64,000 nucleotides of DNA, taken from assembly GCF_003576645.1 (NCBI RefSeq), contig NC_044918.1, positions 24,767,526 through 24,831,525 of the forward strand, written 5' to 3'. A program made the translations under genes and the position numbers. The stretch's first letter is position 1. Each line of letters starts with the position of its first letter. The notes below the pieces were generated by a model. The model had not been told where the DNA came from. It did not search any database and worked only from the letters and a program-made list of their open reading frames with translations. The DNA comes from Ipomoea triloba (taxonomy: Eukaryota; Streptophyta; Magnoliopsida; Solanales; Convolvulaceae). Of the stretch, positions 29,208 through 40,253 are shown piece after piece.

Positions 29208-29824
29208 AGAGCTTATTTTAAAACTTATAACTTATTTTAACTATAAATAAGTTATAAAGTCTGGTTGGTAAAACATTGAGAGCTTATAATAATTTTTTAT
29301 TTTATTGTGAACGCTACCCAAAATAGCATTTCAAAATAAGCTAAGTTTCAGGTTTTTAAATTTTTTTTCTTCTTTATCTATATTAATTTATAAAATTGAC
29401 ATCATTTACCCTTCATTAATTAAAGTCCTAATATCTTAGTTTATCCTTTTATGTCTTTTTTTTTTTTTTACAATTATTAGTTAATTCAACAATTAATTTT
29501 ACCAAACATTTTAATTTCAATTAATTAACTTATTACTACTAGCTTTTCAGCTAGACGTGCCAAACATAGCCATATCGGAGGATTTAAGAACATTAACTTC
29601 AAGTATAATATCCACTACTTCAAATGAAATAAATATTGTTGGGTAGTGCCCACTAAGCCAATTACTTGTTTATTAAACATTATATTTAGATTAATGCTTC
29701 TTCTTTTTTCACTAATTTTCCCCCTTGATATTCATCTTGTGATGTGGCAATAAAATACTTTTTATTCATTAGTTATCTTAAATTGATAAACTTATCCAAT
29801 GTTAAAAAAATGAATCTACTTATA
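29208..29824. other. AT-rich intergenic sequence
   Basis: Contains AAAATAAGCT/AGCTTATTTT inverted words (29205-29345) that may be an old MITE. No gene recognised. Confidence 0.4.
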
Positions 29825-31562
29825 TCTACTATACTAATAAGAGTTAAAGATAGTTAGGCCTAAAATGGGTAAAAAAAATGACGGTCAAATTATTTAATCA
29901 AATGGATGGTTCAGATGAATTATTTAATCAAATAGATGGTTAAGATAATTCAGATTAATATTATTAATAGAGATTACCTAATTTAACCTTACTTTTATGA
30001 TTATCCGTTAAGTTTTCTGTTAAATATTCTCTTCTCCGTTAACATTCCCTTAACTTTTAACTTACCCATTAATTTCTATAAGAAAGGTCTTAGGTTCGAA
30101 CCTCATCTCAATCAAATTTGACATAATTAAGTTTCTCATTCTATTTTACTCTTATTAAATTAAATAAATTAGTAGCTACAACAAAAAATGATACATGTAT
30201 TTCTTTAATTTAGAATTATGTGTCTACAATACCTTTATTTGAAAAAATTATTCATTATCAAAAAATTAAATTAAATAAGAGAAATAATTTTATTAGTTAT
30301 ATTGTCTTTATTTTCTCTCATGCAAAGAATCTTTACATTCAAATTTATCAATTGATATTCATTACATTGTCCATTATCTTATTTTTACAATATCTTGTAA
30401 TTAAATATCAAAGTTATAGTACAAAATAATGTTATATATTTAGTTACCAAGTATTTTATTAATACTATGAAAAAAAATTTATTAAATAATTTGAAGCTAA
30501 TTATATTAACTACTTGGGGATTTGTTGATAAAGAGAGTACTCAAATAATAACCCAACAAATTGAAGCGGGATCACTCTATTTTACTCTTATTGAATTAAA
30601 TAAATTAGTAGTTACACAAAAAAAATAATACATATGTATTTCTTTAATACCATGACAAAAATAAACAAAGAATAGTTTGAACCAATTATATTAACTACTT
30701 GGAAGATTTGTTGACAAAGAAAGTACTCAAATAACTCATTACCCAGCAAATTGAAGTGAGAAACTACCTTTTAATATATTTGGAATACATAATATTTTAA
30801 ATTTTCAAATTTTTATTAATTTATTGAATCTTTTTTCTTAAACTAGGGATTTTTTTTATCCACAATAACTCATTCAACAATAATGGTTGAACCAAATGAA
30901 TCCCAAGCAGAACACCTAAAGGAAAGTCCATAGCTCCTATATCATAATCTCATTGCATGACGTTGTCATCTATGCTACCAACAATAACCGAGTTGCAAAT
31001 AACACACTACCAACAAAAAGGAAGAGAACAAATAGTAAAGATGAAGACAATGACAATGCTACTCAAAAGGGAGTGGGTTCGAGCCTTAGTGGAGGCATCT
31101 GTTGACTCTTTGTGATTCAGTAGGTTGAGAAAGTAACTATGAACAGATACTGAGAAAGTAACTAAGAACAGATACTACATTGTAACAGATACTGAGAAAG
31201 TAACTAAGAACAGATACTACATTGTAACCGAGTCAGTAGAACTCAAAAAAACACTTAGGAAAATTCAAATGGAAAATTTAAATTAAAAGTAGTATTTATT
31301 TAGACTATCATTTTTAGACAAAATATTTAGACTATCGATTTTACAAGGTTGCAAACATTTATTTTAGTAATAATTATAATGAATTTTCTATATTATATTG
31401 GATTCATATACTTTGAGTTAGATATTTAAATAAAAAAATTCGACATTCAATTACCATGTACAAACTTCTCCTATATAATCTTGCATTGATATACTTTCAA
31501 ATATTTATTTAAATATAAACATTGGGCATTAACCCATTCGCGCAATGCGCGCATAAAACTAG
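29825..31562 (+). mobile_element. Non-autonomous Helitron
   Basis: The 5' end TCTACTATACTAATAAGAG follows an A. The 3' end is CTAG followed by T, preceded by the GC hairpin CGCGC-AAT-GCGCG (31539-31551) and a short A-rich spacer. This combination (TC start, hairpin, CTAG end, insertion between A and T) is the Helitron signature. No Rep/helicase coding region is present. It carries internal repeats (a block at about 30490-30545 recurs at about 30680-30730) and a SINE-like piece at 31070-31130. Confidence 0.75.
31070..31235 (+). mobile_element. SINE fragment with short tandem repeats inside the Helitron
   Basis: GGGTTCGAGCCTTAGTGGAGGC and the following GACTCTTTG...AGGTTGAGAAAGTA match, on the opposite strand, the SINE at 63590-63787. 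After it, GAGAAAGTAACTA(A/T)GAACAGATACT is repeated three times. Confidence 0.6.
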
Positions 31563-31968
31563 TTACTAAATAAAGGTGGAAATTCGGAATTGAAGTAAAA
31601 TCAAGAGCTAAAAGTTGCATTACTCTTAGGGGCCGTTTGGTTCAGGTAATCTAAGATTACCTAGGTAATCTGAGTCTGGTAATGTTATATTATCCCGTTT
31701 GGTTCAAGTTATGAGATTACCTGGTAATATTATATTACCTCAAAGTTGATGTGGCAGTAATGTTTCAAGGTAATGTGATTACCCAATTTTCTTAGGTAAT
31801 CTTAGATTACCTTGATTTATTCCAACTTTACCCTTGTTAACTAATCCTTATAATAACAATAACAATAATAATAATAATAATAATGGAATAAATATATGTT
31901 TATATAATCAAATATACATGTGCATATATATATATATATATTTAATATTTAAGCATTGATATACATTC

Positions 31969-32026
31969 ATACATTCATATATAAATAAATAAATATATAT
32001 ATATATATATAAATATATATAAATAA

Positions 32027-32078
<52 letters not shown>
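31969..32078. repeat. (TA)n / (AAAT)n microsatellite
   Basis: Long TA run with interspersed AAATAAAT blocks directly left of the nested element; another TA run lies at 33187-33211 on its right. Confidence 0.95.
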
Positions 32079-32082
<4 letters not shown>

Positions 32083-32084
32083 AA

Positions 32085-33178
32085 TCAAATGCGGCTGTGT
32101 TATTAGGTGTGGTCGTGTGGCCCAAGATATGCCGATGGATGGAGGTGATCTGACGGTGGAGGTTATATATTAGGATTTAGGAAGTTTAATTCGCGTAACT
32201 TAAGTGGGGGCTTTATGGTAATTGTAAGTGGGAAGGTAATTTTAGAGTACAGAAAACACCAACAAACGTATTATTAAAACACACCATTCAACATACTAAA
32301 ATGCACCAGTTCTTAGATTAAAACACACCACTTAACCACCACACACCAAATGCAACTACTCTCGTAAAAATCACCACCACGTGTATTAAAACACACCATT
32401 CTACGTTATAAATGCACCACTGGACAAATTAAAACACACGATTCCCCACCATACCGAAATACACCACTCAATTCAAATGCACCAACAAAATTAAAACACA
32501 CCATTATACGTTATAAAATCCACCACTGGACAAATTAAAACACACCATTCCCCACCATACCGAAACACACCACTCAATTCAAATGCACCAACAAAATTAA
32601 AACACACCATTCTACGTTATAAAATGCACCACTTGACAAATTAAAACACACCATTCCCCACCATATCGAAACACACCACTCAATTCAAATGCACCAACAA
32701 AATTAAAACACACCGTTATACGTTATAAAATGCACCAGTTCTCAGATTAAAACACACCACTTAACCACCACACACCAAATACACATACTATTGCGAATTA
32801 CAGCAATATTATCTCAAATATGAACCAGATTAATGTTGATAATGCACAGAGTATTGCGAATTACTCCATTCTCGTTTCTCTGTTGGAGTTGACCTATGCG
32901 TTTTGTTCAGAACGGAGCGCTCGTTGCCGGTGATGGAATCCCTTCTACGCTTGTCTGGTGTTTGTTGCTCAGTGCTCGTCGACTTCAAGTCTTCGTCGTC
33001 ATCTGGTCTGATCTAATCTGGTTTTGAAATTGTAGTGAATTTCAAACATTATCCTTCCCGTTCGCGTAGCTAAAGATCGGCGCCTATATTGTTTGGATTA
33101 ATATGAAGCCTTAGATCATGGGATCTAATGGTGCAAATAAGGCCACACAGCCGCACGGGGGAGACTGGCCGCATTTGA
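32085..33178. mobile_element. ACACACCA-rich element inserted in (TA)n, inverted ends TCAAATGCGGC
   Basis: TCAAATGCGGC at 32085-32095 and its exact complement at 33168-33178 bound 1094 bp. Both sides are TA microsatellite. The interior has a 105-106-bp minisatellite and a GC-richer stretch (32870-33010) with no convincing gene. The intron element at 24690-25020 has similar ends and the same repeated words. Confidence 0.6.
32395..32745. repeat. 105-106-bp minisatellite of ACACACCA/TGCACCA words
   Basis: The TACGTTATAAAATGCACCAC block begins at about 32402, 32507, 32613 and 32719, giving three full units and a partial one, with few differences. Confidence 0.85.
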
Positions 33179-33401
33179 TGGGGACTCTATATATATATAT
33201 ATATATATATTAAGGACATTATAGTAAATTGATCCATATAAACTAAAATATAACCCTTAACCAAACAAGGTAATATTATATTCCACAATCCAAATCAAAC
33301 ACATCAGGTAATCTTACATTCCTAAAATCTCACATTACCTTCCTGAAGGTAATCCTATTACTTGGGGTAATCCAAGATTTCGTGAACCAAACGCCCCCTT
33401 A

Positions 33402-34287
33402 AAATATATTTGATTCGGATTATCTCACATAACCTCAGAAATGTATATATTATAATATCACATTCCCTTGTTTTGGTCCAAGCGAATGTGAGATCATTAT
33501 AAGAAATGTAAGACTCGTGAACATTGTTTTTAGTTCATTTTTAATAACATCTATAAGAATGTAAAATTCACCTAGACCTCAAGTTTGAGATTACTCATTA
33601 CTCTTATAATACTCCCCTCCCCCCCCCCCCCAATCCAAAAAGAAAAAAAAAAGCTGTTATTACATTATTTGTGTACTAAATATACATTTTTATTTTTTAA
33701 TAATATATAAAATAATGTACTTTCATTATTCAATAATGTACTTTATGTACACAAATAATATATTTTTTATTTATTGTTCATATCGCTGTGTGGACTTGAT
33801 ATACCCAATAATGCACTGATTTATGTTGGGTTAGTATAGGTGCACAATCTGCCCAATATTTTATATGAATGGCAAAATTGTAAGTTAAAATTCATCAAAA
33901 TGTAAAGAATAGCCATAGCCATGCCATCAACGAAGATGAACTTGAAATATAACGATCACACTTTGAAATGAAATAATCATTATTCACAATTTTGGTGCAC
34001 AATGTAATTTATCACAATTCGCAGCTAAACCTAAGGGCAATGTGAAGGGCAAATCATCTAACCTAAGATTGTTCCAATGATTATAAGCCTTAAGAGTACA
34101 AGTTCAGAAAAGCACCTCGGCTGGAAGAAACTCTCTGCTGCCAAAAAAGAAAAACTGTTCATCCTGTTCCATAGTTAAGCGCATTTTCTATTATAAATGG
34201 CATATTGATCCGATAGATCCGTACTGGCCGGGATTAATAAGGATTTAAGTCGAGTTGAAGAAATTAAAGGATCAAGCCTTGAACAGA
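33402..34287. other. Intergenic sequence downstream of the BPA1-like gene
   Basis: Contains a C homopolymer (about 33617-33630), AT-rich foldback words near 33660-33770 (GTACTAAATATA, GTACACAAATAATA) and, close to 34287, the expected 3' UTR of the BPA1-like gene. No gene recognised. Confidence 0.45.
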
Positions 34288-36399
34288 CTAGGACTTTCTT
34301 GATTCTTGAGTGGTAGGAGCTTTCGAGGATTCTGATGAGGTATTTATTTGAGCATAACCTTCTGATGCATACGCATTTCTTCCCTGTTCTTCTTCAACCA
34401 TCTTCTCCTTTGTCTTCTGTCCCACTTCCTCGGCAGCTTTTGTAACCCGACTAAAGGCGCCAGTAACCCAAGTTGCCCCGGTAAGGATATATCTGTTCTT
34501 CATAATGGCAGATCCAGCACTGCTAACACTCTGCTCAGCAACTGCAAAGGCCGACTTCGTCTTCTCAGAAACCTGAAGCTTTTGGTCCATTTCCTTCACT
34601 TTTTCATTCACAATTGTTGCTCCAATTCCGATTTTTTCAGTAAAGCCTACCTTTTGGTCAAACGAAGCAACCGTGGCTGATGCAGTGGAAGTAAACTGGT
34701 GCTTCTCATCGAAATCCTTGGCTTTGTTAAGTGCGTCCTTGCCCAAGATAAAGCCCTTGGCTAACATACTGCTGACAACATCTTCTGCCGTTAAGATAAC
34801 AGAATCAGCTGCACTTACAGGTTGATTTTCAGTTGCCTGCACACCAAAATATTTTCACTAGGAACCGCCACTACTTGGAAGAATGTTATAGGACCAGAGG
34901 GATCTTAAGATATGATACATACGGTAGATCCTGGTAAAACATTAGGTGGTAGCTTGTATTCAGGATCCAACTCAATGGTGACCGACTGATCAACAATAGT
35001 AGATCCCTGGAAAACGCAAATTCAATTTATTGTTTTACAAGAACAGCAGTATGAAATGAAATAAAAAGAAATAATTGCTGCATGTCCAGCACTATTAATC
35101 GTAGGCAGGCAAAAACACACATAACTAGATGTATACAAGAAGCCACTAATCCTAGACAAAACTTAAATTTATGTTCTGGGTTGTCAAATATAGGGACTCA
35201 AAGATAAATATGTTGACTATCCCATGACAATAAAGAATAGTGCTGGTAACCCCAATCAAGATGGCTAAGGATACAAACTAACAAACTTGTAACCACAAGG
35301 TCACGAGTTTGAATCCCAGCCTTCTTGGTTAGAGCCGGTCAGCTATGGGCAACTTAGGTTGGTTTGCCGGCTATGGCCAAAAGGCAGGTTTTACCTAGTG
35401 CATACCCTCGGGTGCGGGTTCCCCTCGTCACCCCAAAGAAAGCACTGGCTGATTGAATTTGGGAAACTTATTGACATGAAAAAACACTGATTTTGTTGAT
35501 CCATGATTCAAAAAAAAAAAAAAAAAGAAATGTGAACATACTGAAAGAAGCAATGCAGTCTCTGCACCCTGGGGATCCATGAATGTAACATAAGCAGTTT
35601 CAGACCGTTCATTGGCACTGGAAAAAAAATGCAAAAAGGCAAATTACAAAAGACCAAGAATTACATAAAAATCACTCGGAACGGTAAAAGAAAAGTAACA
35701 ATAAAATAAAACTAGCCAGCCTTTGTTCCATTTAATAACTACTTTAAATTGCCAAGTTTAAAATAGCTAAAATGCCCAGCAGAAAACCAACCTTTGCATT
35801 TCAACATATTCAATTTCTCCAGAAAATGAAAAGAACTCCATGATATCTTCTTCAGAAGCACTTAAAGAAACATTGCTCACTTTCACTGTTCTTACCACCT
35901 GCCATTGCAACAAACAAATAGATATAGAAAAGGATTGGAAAACAAGTGATAAACTTGAAATCTGTACTACATTACTACTTCGAAAATTATAATTAAAATC
36001 CCCAAAAACACTCAATTTATGACTATATGCATAGCAAAGCTTCATGACTTATGAGATATGTACATTGTTAATATAAGGCATTTTATGAATATCGTATCCA
36101 TTTCCCTTAACAAATGAGTATCGCATAAATTCCATAGAGTGATCAGATACAACTTCAAACAAAAACAAAATCTAAAAAATGAACACAAAAAGAAAGTTTA
36201 CGTGTCAACCAGATTGAAGAAACAATAGCCTACAAGATCGACGTATTCGGGTGAATCATAGATCAATGAAGCAATTCAAAAACTACGAATTTGTTGATCA
36301 ATTCTACAAAAATTTCATCAATTTCAATGAAACTGGAATTAATTCACCAAAAAAGGGAAACAATAAGGGCCGCCAATATACCGAGACACTCACCGACAT
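34288..36399 (-). CDS. BPA1-like RNA-recognition-motif protein (binding partner of ACD11 family), five coding exons
   Basis: Exons: 36394-36399 (only ATG TCG), 35792-35898, 35542-35617, 34923-35006, 34288-34836. All junctions are GT/AG with consistent phase; total 822 nt, 273 residues. Residues about 4-75 form an RRM-like fold with RNP2-like VRTVKVSNVSL and RNP1-like TAYVTF. Then come the family-typical LDPEYKLPPNVLPG linker and a long helical C-terminal half (AEDVVSSMLAKGFILGKDAL; GATWVTGAFSRVTKAAEEVG) with a Ser/Glu-rich tail. In Arabidopsis, BPA1 and its paralogues bind the sphingolipid-transfer protein ACD11 and affect cell-death and immunity signalling. Length is close to the family norm and no defect is visible. 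The first coding exon of 6 nt is easily missed by gene finders. Confidence 0.9.
35240..35440 (+). mobile_element. Au-like tRNA-derived SINE in the BPA1-like intron 3
   Basis: GTAACCACAAGGTCACGAGTTTGAATCCC (given here as two overlapping blocks: GTAACCACAAGGTCACGAG and GAGTTTGAATCCC at about 35305-35317) has a Pol III B-box. It is followed by GTTTTACCTAGTGCATACCC and GGGTTCCCCTCGTCACCCC, resembling the Au SINE family of plants. It is antisense to the host gene. Confidence 0.7.
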
Positions 36400-36738
36400 C
36401 GAGTCCCAGAGCCAACAGCCTGCAACGGAGCAATGAAAGGAAGAGGTGAATGCAATGCCTGGGTATGTATATTGGCGGTAGGGTGGCAGAGAAGATGGAG
36501 AGAAGGTGTGAGGAGTTTAAGCAGTGGGCAATCATTTGGTGTCAGGTGATCCTCGCATTAACATTATCTGAATTCACACTCCAAATCCGAATCAAAATTT
36601 AGAGTCAGGATACACCTAATTAATTTTAAATTGGAATAAATTTCAAATCACCTTGCTATACTCCCCAGTCCCCACATCTACTGTCATTTTTCATGCTGAA
36701 AAATTTGTGGTAAGTTAAGATTTAAAGTTTGTTTTTAA
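36400..36738. other. Upstream region of the BPA1-like gene
   Basis: Should contain the 5' UTR (about 36400-36540) and promoter. No recognisable element; no separate gene. Confidence 0.4.
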
Positions 36739-36958
36739 GGGAAAAATTGTAATTTATGCCCCTCCATAATATGCTAATTATAAATGTCACCCCTGAGTTA
36801 TTTGTAACGTTTTGAAAATTGAGGGGCAAAATTTACACTTGGGAGGGGCAATATATGTATAGTTTTGAAAATTGAGGGGCAACATTTACATCGCTAATAA
36901 TTCAGGGGTGACATTGATAATTAACATATTATGGAGGGGCATAAATTACAATTTTCCC
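36739..36958. mobile_element. Foldback MITE with about 60-bp inverted arms
   Basis: GGGAAAAATTGTAATTTATGCCCCTCCATAATATG (read as GGGAAAAATTGTAATTTATG then CCCCTCCATAATATG) at the left is mirrored at the right by CATATTATGGAGGGG and CATAAATTACAATTTTCCC. Each arm also holds a GTCACCCCTGA/TCAGGGGTGAC block. 220 bp. Confidence 0.85.
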
Positions 36959-37039
36959 TTTTTTTTAATAAAAAAAACACTAAATCACAAAAAAATCTTT
37001 AAAAAAATTTATTAATATCTTTTAATAATTTTAAATAAA

Positions 37040-37904
37040 TTAAAAATAACAAAAATCTCCCCTGATATAGTATACTCCGTATTATTTAGGGTCAGGTTGA
37101 ATGTGACCAGGAAGTTAAATGAAGGTGGGATAGTATGGTTGGGAAGTTAATTAAAGTGAAAAATGTGCTCGAAAAACAAGCTATGGGCCCGACCATATAA
37201 GGTCGAGAAGCTCCGGTTGGAGTGGTGTCTATTCGGAGCCCAAAATCCCTTCATAAATGCACTCAATGCGCTTTATATAGGTGAAGATAGGGAACTGGTT
37301 CCCGGGTCTCGACATTTTCTCCATGTGTTGAAAGCATCCTAGATGAACAGGCGGTGAGTTTTACACTCTACAATTGTCTAAATAAAGCTAACAAACCACG
37401 TGAATGTGTAACGAAACTTCATATGGTTCCCTAGGGTAGGCTTATTTAAGGTTAATAATCGATTATTCAAAGCTTTCTCGACCACATTTTAGTCAGGAAT
37501 ATGTGATCCTTTTATTAATTATGGTCGTAAATGATAAAAAAAAAAAAAAAAAAGTCGATTCGAGTGATTACTGATCGAAATTTCGGTGAGTGACGGTCTA
37601 CTAATAACAAGACCAGGAGGTTGGCATACACTCTCAAGGTCGGTAAATATACTTGTGAGACCGAGAAGTGCACTTACGAGGTCATAAAATACACTAACGA
37701 GGTTGGAAAATGTGTCTATGAGCTCCGTAGGACAAGTGGTTACCCTATAATCCTATCATAAGCCACCCACTCCATGTGGTGCGATGATCGTCAGCACAAC
37801 GGAGTAGACTAAACAGCACAATATATTCCCGAGCTCCTTCATTTTGATTGGAGTCGGGAAACAGCTGATCAAACTTATTTGCCTAACGCGTAGGGCTCTT
37901 GGGG
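37040..37904. other. Decayed repeat sequence, probably LTR-derived
   Basis: Contains short degenerate repeats (GAGGTCGG/GAGACCGAG words at 37620-37735) and phrases such as GGCCCGACCATATAAGGTCG. No coding sequence or defined ends. Confidence 0.35.
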
Positions 37905-38290
37905 ATCAAGAGATCAAATTTTACCGATCAAAACCTCAGATTTTTACCATGATCAAGAGATCAAATTTTACCGATCAAAAGATCAAATTTTTACCACGAT
38001 CGAGAGATAAATCCTTACCGATTAAGAGAGAGATTTTTACTGCGATCAAGAGATTAGATTTTTTACCACAATCAATAGATCAAATTTTTTAGCAAGGTCA
38101 AGAGATCGAATTTCTAGCACGATCAAGAGATCGAATATTACCAATCAAGAGACCAAATTTTATCGTGATCAAGCTAAGAGATTGAATTTTATTATGATCA
38201 AGAGATCAAATTTTACCGATTAATAGATTAGATTTTATCATGATCATGAGATCAAATTTTACCGATCAATATATCTAATTTTACCACGAA
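37905..38290. repeat. Degenerate minisatellite of GATCAAGAGATCAAATTTTACC
   Basis: About a dozen imperfect copies of a roughly 30-bp unit (GATCAAGAGATCAAATTTT plus ACCGATCAA or ACCACGATC). Substitutions are frequent; the array is non-coding. Confidence 0.85.
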
Positions 38291-39547
38291 TTTATAGGCT
38301 CGCGGTACCGGTGGTGGGTGGATCAACTTATCCGGACTTAATAGCCTACTTTGTAGGGCTTATGTTGAGATATGATTCCGGACTTAGGATGCCGATGGTT
38401 AAAAGACCGACCAAACTGAGCTTGTAAGTACATAAATAGATTTTGAGTATTCTAAATACAAAGCTAAGAATTTTTTTTTGAAAGGAAATACAAAGCTAAG
38501 AATAATACAATACAAATTAAAATTACATTCATAATTTACAAATTTGAAAACTTCAAACCACTAGCTCTTAGCTTCAAACAAGGAAACTTGTCGCATACTC
38601 GATCTTAGTTGGTGGTCGGGTTATGATCGAGTGAGGTCGAAGAGAGCACTTATACTGGTTCGCCTCATTTCCCTATGAAAAAAAAAAAAACAGAACACTC
38701 ATTGCACGCCTTACAGTACCAACTTTAATATTTTATATCAAGCATGTATTACAAGATTGTCCCATTGCGCTCAAAACTAATGCTAATTTCTTGGCTCTAA
38801 CCGGATACAGACGTCAATTTTGATCCGCACCTCCGAGTCGATTTGCTCTGGTCAAATTTCTAATACATCCCTTAGCTATGTAGAACAAAGTAAGCACAAT
38901 TGAGTATATAATAAACAAAAATATAGAACATACCTATTCCACAGACAATATAATTGACTGGTTGCAGATTATAGCAATCCATGAAATGAGAGGACAGTTT
39001 CCTTCCGTATATAATTGTGCACCCTACAAAATGTAAAGAAACAATTTTCAGTATTAGGAGAGGATTTCCACTGCTGTAACAGAATCTAAACCTTACTTAA
39101 TGTCAAGTATTTTTAAGTTTTACCTACGTTCACATTAAGCTTATTGAAAATTTGAAATACAACATAAAGTGCATAACAGAAGCAAGTAGTAAAGAGTTTT
39201 AAATAATAGAAACAATTTTAAGTAACAATTAACTCATTTCATCAACATCGATGTAAAATAAAATCAAATATTATTGAAAATCATTCCAAATAGGACCGGA
39301 ATCGAATATTTTATATGAACCAAAACGGTAAAATAATTACAAATTATTTGAGTATGATAGGGATATACCAATCGGGGACTAGGAGCCAGTATATCCGGTC
39401 GACGATTAGAGAACATAAATGGCCCTTCGACCCGACCATTACTTCTTACCCTACCTTCCATCCTTTGTGAAGCCACCGATAAACACTTCCTGACCATGAG
39501 ACGGCCGGCCTGACCATTATGCCTCTAAGGTCGGTTTCAGACCTTAA
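38291..39547. other. Intergenic sequence without an identified gene
   Basis: Holds a small duplication (AAATACAAAGCTAAGAAT at about 38456 and 38488) and one exon-like block (38934-39025). The rest is unassigned. Confidence 0.4.
38934..39025 (-). other. Isolated exon-like segment
   Basis: Minus strand: polypyrimidine-poor acceptor TAG at 39027-39026, 92 nt with one open frame (CTIIYGRKLSSHFMDCYN, LQPVNYIVCGIG), then donor GTATGTTC at 38933. I do not recognise the protein and see no partner exons. It may be chance or a lone captured exon. Confidence 0.2.
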
Positions 39548-39760
39548 CAGCACGTTTGGTTCACGAAATAAATTTTAAGGGAATAGGAATACTATTCCAT
39601 AAGGAATAGAATAGGTAAGGAATATAATAGGAATTGTATTCTAGCGTTTGGTTCGCGGAAGGAATAGACTTGGAAATTGTATTACAACGTTTGGTTGGTT
39701 AAAGGAATAGAAATGGAATATATATTTAAAAGACATAAATGCCCTTGTACAAAATTATTA

Positions 39761-39777
39761 TTATTATTATTATTATT

Positions 39778-39809
<32 letters not shown>

Positions 39810-39823
39810 CGTCGTTGTTGTTG

Positions 39824-39855
<32 letters not shown>
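39761..39855. repeat. Compound (ATT)n(GTT)n(ATT)n microsatellite
   Basis: About seven ATT, fifteen GTT (with two GTC) and nine ATT units. It is in the subterminal part of the Harbinger element. Confidence 0.97.
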
Positions 39856-40253
39856 GGCAAACTTATGTCCTTACCATTATTGGACACACCATATCTATGT
39901 CATGTAACACCGGTGAATCTGTTATGCACCACTAACTAGAAATTGTAAATATGATCGATCACAGTAGAGACGACTAGCTACCAAAGTCATATTCAAAATG
40001 GAGGCTCAATTTACCATCATTTCATAATCAACTAGTAATCAATATATAATAAGAACATTTATTAATATTCAGAAGAAGAATACCATAAGTTTTTAAAAAC
40101 AAAATACTCAAAACAATTCAATGATAGTAGCAATGTTCATAAAATATAAATATGAATAATGATATTAATGGCCAGCAAGAAATCTTCCGATCCACTGTAG
40201 TCTTCGATCAGGATCAAGACTGAGAAAAAAAACCACTTTATTAGGATGATAAG

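Larger units (their letters stand above)
31629..33398. mobile_element. PIF/Harbinger (Tourist)-type non-autonomous element, TSD TTA
   Basis: Termini GGGGCCGTTTGGTTC and GAACCAAACGCCCCC are inverted, with TTA on each side (31626-31628, 33399-33401). Subterminal GGTAATCTAAGATTACC palindromes occur at both ends. Its interior is expanded by (TA)n and by a nested element (32085-33178). Confidence 0.8.

Noticed and set aside
39677..39939. Poly-Leu, poly-Ile and poly-Val open frames
   Set aside because: Translations of the ATT/GTT microsatellite.
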